Source: Myxococcales bacterium (lineage in GTDB: Bacteria > Myxococcota_A > Polyangia > Nannocystales > Nannocystaceae). From it: 64,000 nucleotides of DNA. Below, in pieces: positions 33,002-43,066 of the stretch. The stretch's first letter is position 1. Each line of letters starts with the position of its first letter. The translations under genes were made by a program, and so were the position numbers. The DNA lies in the NCBI GenBank assembly GCA_020633295.1, contig JACKDW010000001.1, forward strand, positions 1,374,651 to 1,438,650, given 5' to 3'. The notes beneath the pieces were generated by a model. The model saw only the letters and a list, made by a program, of their open reading frames with translations, searched no databases and was not told the DNA's origin.

Positions 33002-34051
33002 ATGGTCGGAGAGCTCAGACAGCACGCTCGAAGCGCGCGCGCGGTTGCGCACGCGAACATCGCGCTGGTCAAGTACTGGGGCAAGCGACCAGGTGCGGGC
33101 GAGGACCTCAACCTCCCGGCGGTCGGCTCGCTGTCCATGACGCTCGATCAGCTGCGCAGCGAGACCGAGATCGGGCCGGCGGACGCGGACGAGGATCGCT
33201 TTGAACTCGACGGTGAGCTCGTGACCGGCGCGGTCGCGGCCCGCTCGTTTCGTCACCTCGATCGGATCTGGCGCCACTTCGGGGGCGAAGGGGCCACGCG
33301 CCCTGCCCTGCGCGTCCTCTCCCGCAACTTCGTCCCCACGGCCGCCGGCCTGGCCAGCTCGGCCTCGGGCTTCGCCGCCCTCACGCTCGCCGGGACGGCC
33401 GCGCTGACCACCGCGCTCGACGGGGCGTCACCGCGGGATCGGTTTGCCCCGCTCTCAGCGCTCGCGCGTCGTGGCTCTGGTTCGGCCGCGCGCTCCCTGT
33501 GGGGCGGGTTCGTGCGGCTCGATCGCGGTGAGCGCGACGACGGCTCGGACTGCCGCGCGCGCCCGCTGTTTGCTCGCGATCACTGGGACCTCGAGTTGCT
33601 GGTGGTCCACACCGCGCGCGGCAAGAAGTCGATCGGCTCGACCGAGGGCATGACCCGCAGCCGCGAGACCTCGCCCTACTACGCCGCGTGGGTCCGCGAG
33701 TCCAAGGCTGATCTGGACGCGGCCGAGCAGGCGCTCGGACGTCGCGACCTGACCGCGCTCGGGGCCACGGTCGAGCACAGCTGCTTCAAGATGCACGCCT
33801 GCATGCTGGCCACGCGCCCGCCGATCCTCTACTGGAACGGCACGACCCTCGAGGTCATCCGCGCGTTGTGGGACGCGCGGGCCGACGGACTCGAGGGCTA
33901 CGCGACCAGCGACGCCGGCCCACACGTCAAGGTCCTCTGCCGCTCCGAGATCGCCGCCGCGCTCTCCGAGCGACTCGCGCGCGTCACCGGCGTGCTCGGG
34001 ATCGATCGCGTGGGACCCGGGCCCGACGCCCACGTGGAGGTCCTCCCGTGA
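33002..34051 (+). CDS. mvaD: Diphosphomevalonate decarboxylase
   Basis: 349 residues. AHANIALVKYWGKR is the diagnostic N-terminus; LPAVGSLSMTL, TAAGLASSASGFAALTLA (ATP/phosphate loop), SGSAARSLWGGFV and ATSDAGPHVKVL (catalytic Asp region) follow in order. It converts mevalonate diphosphate to isopentenyl diphosphate with ATP. The start codon is 2 nt after the mvk stop, with GGAGG about 10 nt upstream, and its stop overlaps the GTG of the next gene, so translation of the cluster is probably coupled. Confidence 0.95.
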   Translation: MVGELRQHARSARAVAHANIALVKYWGKRPGAGEDLNLPAVGSLSMTLDQLRSETEIGPADADEDRFELDGELVTGAVAARSFRHLDRIWRHFGGEGATRPALRVLSRNFVPTAAGLASSASGFAALTLAGTAALTTALDGASPRDRFAPLSALARRGSGSAARSLWGGFVRLDRGERDDGSDCRARPLFARDHWDLELLVVHTARGKKSIGSTEGMTRSRETSPYYAAWVRESKADLDAAEQALGRRDLTALGATVEHSCFKMHACMLATRPPILYWNGTTLEVIRALWDARADGLEGYATSDAGPHVKVLCRSEIAAALSERLARVTGVLGIDRVGPGPDAHVEVLP

Positions 34052-36330
34052 CGGACGTGTTCGTCTCGGCGCCCGGCAAGGCGTTCCTGATCGGCGAGTA
34101 CGCGATCCTGCACGGGGCGCCGGCGATCGTCACAGCGGTCGACGTACGGGCCTTCGCCCAGGCCGCCAGCAGGTCGGGCGTCGAGACGCCGATCGTGCGC
34201 TGCACTCGAGCGGCGGTCGCCGACGCCCTCGAGCGTGACATCCCGTCCCTCGGACCGGCGCCGTCGGTCGATACGAGGGCGTTCGCGCCGGGCCGCCGCA
34301 AGCTCGGTCTCGGCTCGAGCGCTGCGGTGGCCGCCTGTGTGGCCGCATATCACCTTCGACGCGCCAAGCCGGACGCCCCCGCGGAGACGCTGCGGGACGA
34401 GATCTTCGCCCGCGCCTTCGACGGGCACCGCGCGGCCCAGGACGGGCGCGGCAGCGGAGCGGACGTCCTGGCGTCGGTCTACGGCGGCTCGCTGAGCGTC
34501 CGGCTCGCGGGTGGTCGGTGCGCGATCGAGTCGCGACCGCGCGCCGACTGGCTCACGATCGGCTTCGTCGACGCCGGCGCGCCCGCCAGCACCACGTCGT
34601 TTGTCCGGGCCATCGAGGCCGCGCGAGCCCGCGACGCGGACGCGATCGAGCAAGGGATCAGCCAGCTCGCGCAGGCCAGCGCGCGCTTCCACGCCGCGTT
34701 TCGCCCGTTCGCGCCCGGTGACGTCGCGGCGGCGCTGTACGCCGAGCTTCGGGCCGCCACCCTGCTGCACAACGACGGGCTTCGCCAGCTGCAGCGGGCC
34801 GCCGATGTCCCGATCATGACGGAGGCGATCGAGACGATCCTCGCCGTGGCGACGGAGTTCGGCCTGGCCGCCAAGCCTAGCGGCGCCGGCGGGGGCGACC
34901 TCGTCGTCGTCTTCGCCCACGAGCCAGCCGCCCTCGACCGCTTCGCCGTCGCGCTGCAACGCGAGCACGGGCTCGCGCTGCTTCGACACCTGCGACCGTC
35001 CGCGCCGGGGCTGCGCTTTGAGGCCCGCGAGCCGGCGACCTCCCGCCTCGCGGGCTTCTTCAAGCTCGACATCGCCGCGCGGCGGGCCGCGGTCGCCCAC
35101 GCGGCTGGGATCGAGCCGACGAGCTTCTCCTCGGTCGACATCGGCGCGCTCGGGCTCGAGAGCGCCGACAACCTGATCGAGAACGTCGTCGGCACCCTCG
35201 AGCTGCCCTTCGCCATCGCCACCAACTTCGTCGTCAACGGCCGCGACTTCCTCGTGCCCATGTGCGTCGAGGAGGCCTCCGTGGTGGCCGCGGCGTCGAA
35301 CGCCGCGAAGATGATCCGCGCCGGCGGCGGGTTCGTGGCCCACGCCGATCCACCGTGGATGATCGCGCAGATCCAGCTCGCGCGCTGCCGTGCGGGGGGA
35401 CTTCGCGCGGAGGAGGCCGCGGCTCGGATCACGCGCGAGCGCGACGCCCTGCTCGAGCTGGCCGATCGCGCCCATCCGCGTCTGCGCGCCCGCGGCGGCG
35501 GCTCCCGCGAGCTCGAGGTGCGCGTGCTCGCCGAGGACATGCTCGTCGTGCACGCGATCATCGACTGCCGCGACGCCATGGGCGCCAACCTCATCAACAC
35601 GATCGCCGAGGAGCTGGCGCCGGCGATCGAGCGCATCACCGGCTGGGCCGCAGGATTGCGGATCCTCAGTAACCTCGCCGACCGCCGCTGCTCGCACGTC
35701 GTCGCGCGTGTGCCCCCCTCGGCCCTCTGCGCCAACCTGCCGTCCAACGAGTGGACCGCCGACGCGGTGGTCGAGCGCGTGGTCGCGGCCTCGCGCTTCG
35801 CCGAGCTCGATCCCTACCGCGCGGCGACCCACAACAAGGGGATCATGAACGGGGTCGACGCGGTGATCCTCGCGACCGGCAACGACTGGCGCGCGATCGA
35901 GGCGGCGGCCCACGCCTACGCGGCCCAGGGCGGTCGCTACGCGCCGCTGGCGATCTGGCGAAAGGGCGCGGACGGCTGGCTCGAGGGTCGCATGTCGATG
36001 CCGACGGCCGTGGGCATGGTCGGCGGCGCGACCAAGGTCCACCCCGCCGCCCGCCTCGCGCTCGATCTGCTCGACTGTCGATCGAGCGCGGAGCTCGGCG
36101 AGGTGATCGTGGCCGCAGGGCTGGCCGCGAACCTCGCGGCCCTGCGCGCGCTGGCGACCGAGGGCATTCAACGCGGGCACATGTCCCTGCACGCGCGCTC
36201 GATCGCCCTCGGCGCCGGGGCCACGAGCGACGAGCTCGAGGCGCTCACCGAGCAGCTGATCGCGTCCGGCGAGATCAAGCACGAACGCGCGATCGAGCTA
36301 CTTCGCGCCCTGCGGGCGACACGCCGCTGA
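34048..36330 (+). CDS. Phosphomevalonate kinase / HMG-CoA reductase (class II) fusion
   Basis: 760 residues. GTG at 34048 overlaps the mvaD stop (GTGA) and has GGAGG 8 nt upstream. Residues about 1-325: GHMP kinase (SAPGKAFLIGEYAIL, GRRKLGLGSSAAVAA, SGAGGGDLVVVF), best fitting phosphomevalonate kinase. Residues about 340-755: HMG-CoA reductase of the class II type, with LIENVVGT (catalytic Glu), DCRDAMGAN (Asp), THNKGIMNG (Lys), GNDWRAIEA (Asp) and GHMSLHAR (His). One chain would thus carry the first committed reductase step and the second kinase step of the mevalonate pathway, on either side of mevalonate kinase. No membrane segment. Both halves look catalytically complete, so this is a working fusion and not a read-through artefact. 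Confidence 0.9.
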   Translation: MTDVFVSAPGKAFLIGEYAILHGAPAIVTAVDVRAFAQAASRSGVETPIVRCTRAAVADALERDIPSLGPAPSVDTRAFAPGRRKLGLGSSAAVAACVAAYHLRRAKPDAPAETLRDEIFARAFDGHRAAQDGRGSGADVLASVYGGSLSVRLAGGRCAIESRPRADWLTIGFVDAGAPASTTSFVRAIEAARARDADAIEQGISQLAQASARFHAAFRPFAPGDVAAALYAELRAATLLHNDGLRQLQRAADVPIMTEAIETILAVATEFGLAAKPSGAGGGDLVVVFAHEPAALDRFAVALQREHGLALLRHLRPSAPGLRFEAREPATSRLAGFFKLDIAARRAAVAHAAGIEPTSFSSVDIGALGLESADNLIENVVGTLELPFAIATNFVVNGRDFLVPMCVEEASVVAAASNAAKMIRAGGGFVAHADPPWMIAQIQLARCRAGGLRAEEAAARITRERDALLELADRAHPRLRARGGGSRELEVRVLAEDMLVVHAIIDCRDAMGANLINTIAEELAPAIERITGWAAGLRILSNLADRRCSHVVARVPPSALCANLPSNEWTADAVVERVVAASRFAELDPYRAATHNKGIMNGVDAVILATGNDWRAIEAAAHAYAAQGGRYAPLAIWRKGADGWLEGRMSMPTAVGMVGGATKVHPAARLALDLLDCRSSAELGEVIVAAGLAANLAALRALATEGIQRGHMSLHARSIALGAGATSDELEALTEQLIASGEIKHERAIELLRALRATRR

Positions 36331-36504
36331 CCGACGCGACTGGTTTGCGTGATCGATTCGCCGCGCTGAGGCGTCCGTCACAGCGCCGCTTTACAGAACC
36401 AGTAGGATGCACCCACACTTCCCCCGGTATCGCGCGCCCGCGCCCGCTACATCCCCCTACCTATCGACTGGACTGCGTCCCGCTTCCCGATTTGGAGCCG
36501 CGAG

Positions 36505-37476
36505 ATGGTGAACGCCACAGAACCCCGCCTCTTCTGCGTCCCCGCGCCGACCGCTGACGAGCGCGACGAGGACTACACGCCCCCGGACGGCGCCCCGCCC
36601 GGGCCGTGGTCGCTCGCCAGCGCCTATCGCTACTGCGAGCGCCTGGCCACGACCCACTACGAGAACTTCCCCGTCGCCTCGCGGTTCATGCCGGCCCACC
36701 TGCGCGGGAACGTCATGGCCATCTACGCGTTCGCGCGCACGGCCGACGACTTCGCCGACGAGCCGCGCTACGCCGACCGCCGCGTCGAGGCGCTGAACCG
36801 GTGGGAGACCCTGCTCGAGGCCTGCTACCACCGCGACGTCGAGCACCCGGTGTTCCTCGCGCTGCGCGACACGGTGCGTCGCCACAACATCCCCATCGGC
36901 CCGCTCAAGGATCTCCTGACCGCGTTCCGCATGGACCTCACCAAGCACCGCTACAACACCTTCCAGGAGATCCGGCACTACTGCCGCCACTCGGCCCACC
37001 CGGTCGGGCGCCTCGTGCTCTACGTCCACGGTCACCGCGCCCCCGATCTCCACCGCTTCAGCGACGAGATCTGCGCGGCCCTGCAGATCGCCAACTTCCT
37101 GCAGGACGTCTCCGTCGACCTGCCCCGCGGCCGCTGCTACCTGCCCGAGGAGGACCTCGTGCACTTCGGCGTCACGCGCGAGGACCTGCTCGCGCGTCGC
37201 CACACCCGCAACTTCCTCGACCTCATGGCCTTCTCGGTCGTGCGCGCGCGCGCCATGTTCCTGCGCGGTCGCCCGCTGATCCGCCAGGTCTCGCCCGGCC
37301 TGTCCATGGAGCTCGACACCATCTGGGGCGGCGGCATGGCGATCCTGCAGCGCATCGAGGACATGGGCTACAAGGTCCTCGACAGCCGGCCGACCCTCGA
37401 GAAGCGCGACATGGCCGGCATCGCGGTGCGCTCGCTGTTCCGCTTCGGGCGCCGCTTCATCCGCGGCGAGGTCTGA
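36505..37476 (+). CDS. hpnC: Squalene synthesis protein HpnC (hydroxysqualene synthase)
   Basis: 323 residues, squalene/phytoene synthase fold. First Asp-rich motif FARTADDFADE, second ANFLQDVSVDLPRGRCYLP. In the HpnCDE route, HpnD makes presqualene diphosphate from two farnesyl diphosphates and HpnC converts it to hydroxysqualene. GGAG lies 8 nt before the ATG. The gene is 174 nt downstream of the mevalonate genes, on the same strand. HpnC and HpnD are assigned by gene order and by similarity; the two paralogs are alike and a swap of names is the main uncertainty. Confidence 0.9.
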   Translation: MVNATEPRLFCVPAPTADERDEDYTPPDGAPPGPWSLASAYRYCERLATTHYENFPVASRFMPAHLRGNVMAIYAFARTADDFADEPRYADRRVEALNRWETLLEACYHRDVEHPVFLALRDTVRRHNIPIGPLKDLLTAFRMDLTKHRYNTFQEIRHYCRHSAHPVGRLVLYVHGHRAPDLHRFSDEICAALQIANFLQDVSVDLPRGRCYLPEEDLVHFGVTREDLLARRHTRNFLDLMAFSVVRARAMFLRGRPLIRQVSPGLSMELDTIWGGGMAILQRIEDMGYKVLDSRPTLEKRDMAGIAVRSLFRFGRRFIRGEV

Positions 37477-37586
37477 GACCAGGACCAGAACTGGACCAGG
37501 ATCGGGACGAGCACGAAGGCGAAGGAGCGCGGAGGCTTGAGTACGGACGTGCGACGAGGGACGGAGGAGCGCGGGGGCGAACGCGC

Positions 37587-38534
<948 letters not shown>

Positions 38535-38609
38535 CGCGGCGCCCCAGCGACACGGGCCGTCGAGGCTGCAGAGGCCACAAGAGCTGCAAGGAAGCAGGAG
38601 CGAGCAACA

Positions 38610-39941
38610 GTGCGACGCGTCGTGATCATCGGAGGCGGACTCGCCGGGCTGGCCTGCGCCGTGCGCCTGGCGGGCGCGGGCCAGCGCGTCACGGTGGTCG
38701 AGGCCACCAAGCGCGGCGGCGGGCGCTCGCGCTCGTTCCCCGACTCCTCCTTCGGCCGCGAGCTCGACAACGGGCAGCACCTGATGATGGGCTGCTACCG
38801 CGAGACGCTCGCGCTCCTGCGCACGCTGGGCACGCAGGACGGCGTGCGCTTCCAGCAGAACCTCGCCATCGAGATGGCGCGACCGGGCGGGCGGCGGATC
38901 CGGCTGCGCTGCCCCGCCCTGCCCGCGCCCATGCACCTCGTCAGCGGGCTGCTGACCATGCGCGGGCTCGGGGTCGTGCACCGGGCCTCGGCGCTGCGCG
39001 CCGGCCTCGTGCTCAGCGGCGAGGTCCGGCGCCCCGACGACAACGAGACCTGCGACGCCTGGCTCACGCGCATGGGCCAGACGACCGCGATCCGCAACGC
39101 GTTCTGGGAGCCGCTGATCTGGGCGGTGCTCAACGACGACCCGCTGATCTGCTCGGCCGCGATGTTCATGGCGGTGCTCGAGCGCGCGTTCATGGGCACG
39201 CGCGACGACTCGCGCCTCGGCGTGCCCTGCGTGCCCCTGAGCCAGCTCTACGTCGATCAGGCCGCCGACTACGTGCGCGCCCGGGGCGGCGCGCTGCGCT
39301 TCGGCGCGCCCGCGCGGTCCGTCGCGCGCGCGGGCGCGACGCAGCGCGTGCTGCTGAAGTCCGGCGAGGCGCTCGACGCCGACGTGATCGTCGCCGCGGT
39401 CCCGCCGCGCGCGCTGCTCGAGCTGCTCGACGACGTCGCCGACTCACCTGTCTTTCAAGACATCAAAAAACTCAAGACCGCGCCGATCGTCAACCTGTGG
39501 TGCGAGCTCGACCGCTCGCCGCTCGGCGGCGCCGAGATGATCGGCCTCGTCGGCAGCCCGCTGCACTGGCTGTTCGACCGCAACGTCATCGAGCGCGCGC
39601 CCCCCCGCGCGCCGGTGCTGCTCAACTGCACGATCTCGGGCGCGCGCGGCTGCGTCGATGACTCGCCCGCGGCGCTGCGCCAGCTGCTGCAGGACGAGCT
39701 CGCGCGCTACTTCCCGGGCCCGCCGGTGACGATCCAGCGCTGCCGCGTGATCAAGGAGAAGCGCGCGACCATCTCGCACGCCGCCGGGACCTACCAGTGG
39801 CGCCCCGAGACGCGCAGCCCGATCAAGGGGCTGTACCTCGCGGGCGACTGGGTGCGCACCGGGCTGCCCGCGACGATCGAGTCTGCGGTCCAGAGCGGCC
39901 ACCAGGCGGCGGCCGCGATCCTCGAGGACGCGACGCGCTGA
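38610..39941 (+). CDS. hpnE: Hydroxysqualene dehydroxylase HpnE
   Basis: 443 residues. VVIIGGGLAGLACAVRLAGAG is the FAD dinucleotide-binding loop; GRSRSF and LDNGQHLMMGCYRETL are typical of HpnE and of the related carotenoid desaturases; GLYLAGDWVRTGLPATIESA closes the FAD site. It reduces hydroxysqualene to squalene. The start is GTG with GGAG about 9 nt upstream. Last gene of the cluster; no cyclase or farnesyl diphosphate synthase follows, so hopanoid or sterol cyclisation must be encoded elsewhere. Confidence 0.92.
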   Translation: MRRVVIIGGGLAGLACAVRLAGAGQRVTVVEATKRGGGRSRSFPDSSFGRELDNGQHLMMGCYRETLALLRTLGTQDGVRFQQNLAIEMARPGGRRIRLRCPALPAPMHLVSGLLTMRGLGVVHRASALRAGLVLSGEVRRPDDNETCDAWLTRMGQTTAIRNAFWEPLIWAVLNDDPLICSAAMFMAVLERAFMGTRDDSRLGVPCVPLSQLYVDQAADYVRARGGALRFGAPARSVARAGATQRVLLKSGEALDADVIVAAVPPRALLELLDDVADSPVFQDIKKLKTAPIVNLWCELDRSPLGGAEMIGLVGSPLHWLFDRNVIERAPPRAPVLLNCTISGARGCVDDSPAALRQLLQDELARYFPGPPVTIQRCRVIKEKRATISHAAGTYQWRPETRSPIKGLYLAGDWVRTGLPATIESAVQSGHQAAAAILEDATR

Positions 39942-39983
39942 CGGCTCACGCGAGCCGCCGCGCGCCGCTCGGGCGACGCGGCG

Positions 39984-41732
39984 CTACTCGACGATACGCT
40001 GGCCCGGCTGCATCTGGATCTCGTCGGTCGTGCCGTCGTGGGTCGGCAGGTGCAGCGTGCCGAGGTTGACCGCGAAGGCGTTGAGCCAGTACGGGCCGAT
40101 CGTGATGCGCTCGTTGAGCGGCCACGCGCTGATGTCGATGGTCCCCTTCACGCCCGGCGTGACCGTGACCTCCCAGTCGAAGCGCGGGTTGTTCAGCCGC
40201 CAGCCGTAGGGGTACGTGCCCTTGTCGGCCTCGTACGGGATGGTCGTCGTGAACTCGCGGGTCGTGTCCTTGCTCCACGACAGCTCGTGCTTCACCTGCG
40301 TCGTCTTGCCCTTGGTGCTCTTGATCGGCTCGCCGTCGAGCACCGATCGGTAGTCGATCTTCGGCTTGCCGGTGCCGCCGAGCTTGAAGCCGATCTGCGC
40401 GCTGCCGGAGACGAGCCCGAGCAGGCTCAGCTGCGTCCGCGTGACGCTCGCGGGGATCCACCAGTCGATCCCGCAGTTGCTGCCGCAGCTCTCGAAGGGC
40501 GGGGTGAACTGCTTGCCGTGATCGAACTGCAGGTTGTTCGGGATCTTCTCGTCGAGCAGCTTGCCCCCGAGCACCCAGAGCTTGACGCGGACGTAGGCGC
40601 CCGCGGTCAGCACCAGCTCCTTGCCGTCGAACACCTCGCTCTGCTTGAGGCCGACGCTCGAGTAGTAGCTCGCGTCCGCGTTGAGGACGTGCGGGTCGAC
40701 GACCGTGCTGTACTCGGTCGCGCCGTAGGTCCGGCCCTTGGTCTTGAGCGTGGTCGGCGAGGTGTCGACCTTGAACTCCACGGGCACGCGCAGGCCGAAG
40801 CCGTACCAGGCGTGCGCGCCGATCTCGAACTCGCCGATGCCGAAGTCCCACTCCTCCTCCCACTCGAAGGAATTGTCGATGGTGAAGCCCGTCAGGAACT
40901 TCGCCACGTAGCTGGCCGCGCCGGTCCCCTGCACCGCGGGCAGGAAGCGCGAGATCGTGGGCGGCAGCGCCGGGTTGAGCACCGCGGTCGCCAGCTTCGA
41001 GTAGTTGAGCACGCCGTCGACGACGGTCGGCACGCGCAGCGACGTCGCCGACGCGCGCGCGAGCGTGCTCGTCGGCACCGAGACGCGCGTCGTGATCGTG
41101 ACGTCCCCGAGGCCCTCGCCGATCGCGTCGAGCAGCGCCTGGTCGCCGCCTTGGTTCATGGCCGCGACGAGCGGGTGCGACGACGGCTTGCCCGCGAGCT
41201 CGGCCTTGTAGGCGTTGAGCGCCGCGCGCTGCGTCTTGGTCAGCTGCTTGACGAGCATGCGCGCGCCCGGGCGCACGCTCCGGGGCAGCGGGGCCACGCG
41301 CGACAGCCCGCCGCGCAGCGCGTCCGCGTCGGTGACGGTGAAGGTCGTCGACGACACGAGCACCGTCGCCTGCGGCGTCTGGATGACCTGCTCGTCCATC
41401 GACGGCGCGCCGAGCAGCGCGCCCTTCGGCAGCGCGGCGAGCTGCGTGTTGAGCTGGTGATGGTTCGCGAGCACCTCGTCGGCCAGCGCCTCGACCTTGA
41501 CGTCGCCGCGCCCCGCGACCTTGACCGTGTCGCGCTTGCGCAGCGACAGCGCGCCCTGCTTGACCACCCCGTCCTGCGCGACGCGGCGCTGCACGAGCGT
41601 CGGGCTCGCGTCGACGCTCGCCGCCGACGCGACCTGCGGCGCGAGCTGGAGCGTCAGCAGCGTGACGCCGGCGAAGACCAGAACACCGCCGCGACGGGCG
41701 CGGCGACGACGAGAACTCGAGATTCCACCCAC
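39984..41732 (-). CDS. Large secreted protein of unknown function
   Basis: 582 residues from GTG at 41732; GTG at 41768 would add 12. An Arg-rich N-terminus (SSSRRRRARRGG) followed by VLVFAGVTLLTLQLAPQVASA is a good signal peptide with an ASA cleavage site. The mature protein has an N-terminal helical half (HHQLNTQLAALPKG; LVKQLTKTQRAALNAYKAEL) and a C-terminal half rich in beta strands and aromatic residues (FEWEEEWDFGIGEFEIGAHAW; ESCGSNCGIDWWIP; YPYGWRLNNPRFDWEV). I do not recognise a family. A near-palindromic site lies about 70 bp upstream of the chosen start. Confidence 0.75.
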   Translation of the reverse strand: MGGISSSRRRRARRGGVLVFAGVTLLTLQLAPQVASAASVDASPTLVQRRVAQDGVVKQGALSLRKRDTVKVAGRGDVKVEALADEVLANHHQLNTQLAALPKGALLGAPSMDEQVIQTPQATVLVSSTTFTVTDADALRGGLSRVAPLPRSVRPGARMLVKQLTKTQRAALNAYKAELAGKPSSHPLVAAMNQGGDQALLDAIGEGLGDVTITTRVSVPTSTLARASATSLRVPTVVDGVLNYSKLATAVLNPALPPTISRFLPAVQGTGAASYVAKFLTGFTIDNSFEWEEEWDFGIGEFEIGAHAWYGFGLRVPVEFKVDTSPTTLKTKGRTYGATEYSTVVDPHVLNADASYYSSVGLKQSEVFDGKELVLTAGAYVRVKLWVLGGKLLDEKIPNNLQFDHGKQFTPPFESCGSNCGIDWWIPASVTRTQLSLLGLVSGSAQIGFKLGGTGKPKIDYRSVLDGEPIKSTKGKTTQVKHELSWSKDTTREFTTTIPYEADKGTYPYGWRLNNPRFDWEVTVTPGVKGTIDISAWPLNERITIGPYWLNAFAVNLGTLHLPTHDGTTDEIQMQPGQRIVE

Positions 41733-41796
41733 GGTCGCAGGGTACTCGCATCCCCTCGCGGCGCGCACCCGGCTCGCCCGCCGGCGCGTCGCTTTT

Positions 41797-41817
41797 ACAT
41801 GACTATAGAGACATATT
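41797..41817. promoter_or_regulatory. Copy of ATGTCT/AGACAT near-palindrome
   Basis: ACATGACTATAGAGACATATT; the two halves pair at most positions. It matches the site at 17589 in 17 of 21 positions, including the flanking AC and ATATT. On the - strand it lies directly upstream of the large secreted protein. Confidence 0.45.
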
Positions 41818-41899
41818 AAAGATCACGCGCGGTCAAGGCGGACCGCCGCGACGACGAGCAGCCCGCGGGCCCGCGCGCGACGAGCAGCGCCGCGGCGCG

Positions 41900-42946
41900 C
41901 TACCGCAGCGCCGGGAGCACCGCGACGAGCGCGACGCCGACGACGACCGCGAGGCCGATCAGCGCGACCGCGATGAAGACCGCGATCGTGCGCGGCGCGG
42001 GCCCCTCCGCCGGCGCGCGCCGGTCGCTCGCCTCGACGCCCACGGGCGTCGTCGCCGACGACGACCGCGTGAGCGCGGCCGCGGTCGCGGGCGCGAGCGA
42101 GTTCATCCCCAGCGCCTCGACGAGCACGCCGCCGACCTCCGGGTCGCGCTGGATCGCGGCCGCGGCCGCGAGCGCGGCGTCCGGATCGCCGAGGCGCTCG
42201 TGCGCGTGGATCCGGTACATCGCGAACATCAGGCGGTACTGGTGGGCCTCGGGCACGTCGCCGACGCGGGCCCCGACGAGCTCGCGCACGCGCGCCGCGT
42301 CGCCCTCGCGGACCAGCACCGACGCGAGCCCGACGCGATAGGCGCTGTCGAGCACCACGTCCTCGGGCGCGGGGTCACAGCGCTCGATCCAGGCGCGCGC
42401 CGCCGCGAGCGCCCCCAGGCTCGCGGCCGCGCCGGCGAGGTTGACGAACAGGAGGTGGCGAAAGCCCGGGTCGCGCAGCTCCTCGATCGCGCGCTCGAGC
42501 ACCGCGCGGCGCTCGAGGTGCTTCCCGCCCATCCCGTAGCCCTGGTTCAGCATCGTCGCGCACCACCACAGCAGGCGCTGATGCTCGACGCGCGGCGCGG
42601 CGCGGACGAGCGCCGCGGCCTCGCGAAAGCGCCGCGCCAGCTGCTCCTGGACGTCCGCGAGCCCCGAGCGCGTGAGCGACTCGCAGCCGGGCGGCGGGCG
42701 CACCGTCGAGTATGGGTTGTCGGGGAGCGGGCGCCCGGCCTGCAGGCGCAGCGCGGCGAGCCGCGCCTCGCCCTCGAGCGTGTGAGCGAGCCGCGCGGGC
42801 TCGAGGCGTCGCCGCCCGATCAACATCTGCACGCCGCAGTACTCGCAGGTCACGCTGCCGCCGGTCTCCTCCACCCGCGCCGGCGCGCCGCAGCGCTCGC
42901 AGCTGAGCACGCGGAGCTCGACGTCAAACGTCCGCTGCATCGTCAC
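41900..42946 (-). CDS. Zinc-ribbon protein with C-terminal membrane anchor
   Basis: 348 residues (GTG at 42946, or ATG two codons later). The N-terminal CERCGAPARV...CEYCG is a four-Cys zinc ribbon; the middle (about 70-280) is Ala/Leu/Arg-rich helix and could be TPR-like (AGAAASLGALAAARAWIERCDP; YRLMFAMYRIHAHERLGDPDAALAAAAAI). The end has one strong hydrophobic segment (FIAVALIGLAVVVGVALVAVL) with few residues after it, so the protein is probably tail-anchored with the ribbon in the cytoplasm. No family name can be given. Confidence 0.75.
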   Translation of the reverse strand: MTMQRTFDVELRVLSCERCGAPARVEETGGSVTCEYCGVQMLIGRRRLEPARLAHTLEGEARLAALRLQAGRPLPDNPYSTVRPPPGCESLTRSGLADVQEQLARRFREAAALVRAAPRVEHQRLLWWCATMLNQGYGMGGKHLERRAVLERAIEELRDPGFRHLLFVNLAGAAASLGALAAARAWIERCDPAPEDVVLDSAYRVGLASVLVREGDAARVRELVGARVGDVPEAHQYRLMFAMYRIHAHERLGDPDAALAAAAAIQRDPEVGGVLVEALGMNSLAPATAAALTRSSSATTPVGVEASDRRAPAEGPAPRTIAVFIAVALIGLAVVVGVALVAVLPALR

Positions 42947-43066
42947 CCGCGCACGAGCGTACCAGCGAAGCGCGCGGGCCCGGGGCCCCGCGGCGAGCGA
43001 TCGGCCCGGAGGTGCACACGAGCGCGCGCGCCCCCGCGCGCCCGCGCGCCCGTCGAGGCGCGGCGC

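Noticed and set aside
36606..37586. Upstream extension of the HpnD frame across hpnC
   Set aside because: It would put HpnD's start inside hpnC with an Arg-rich, motif-free extension; the ATG at 37587 begins the family-like sequence.
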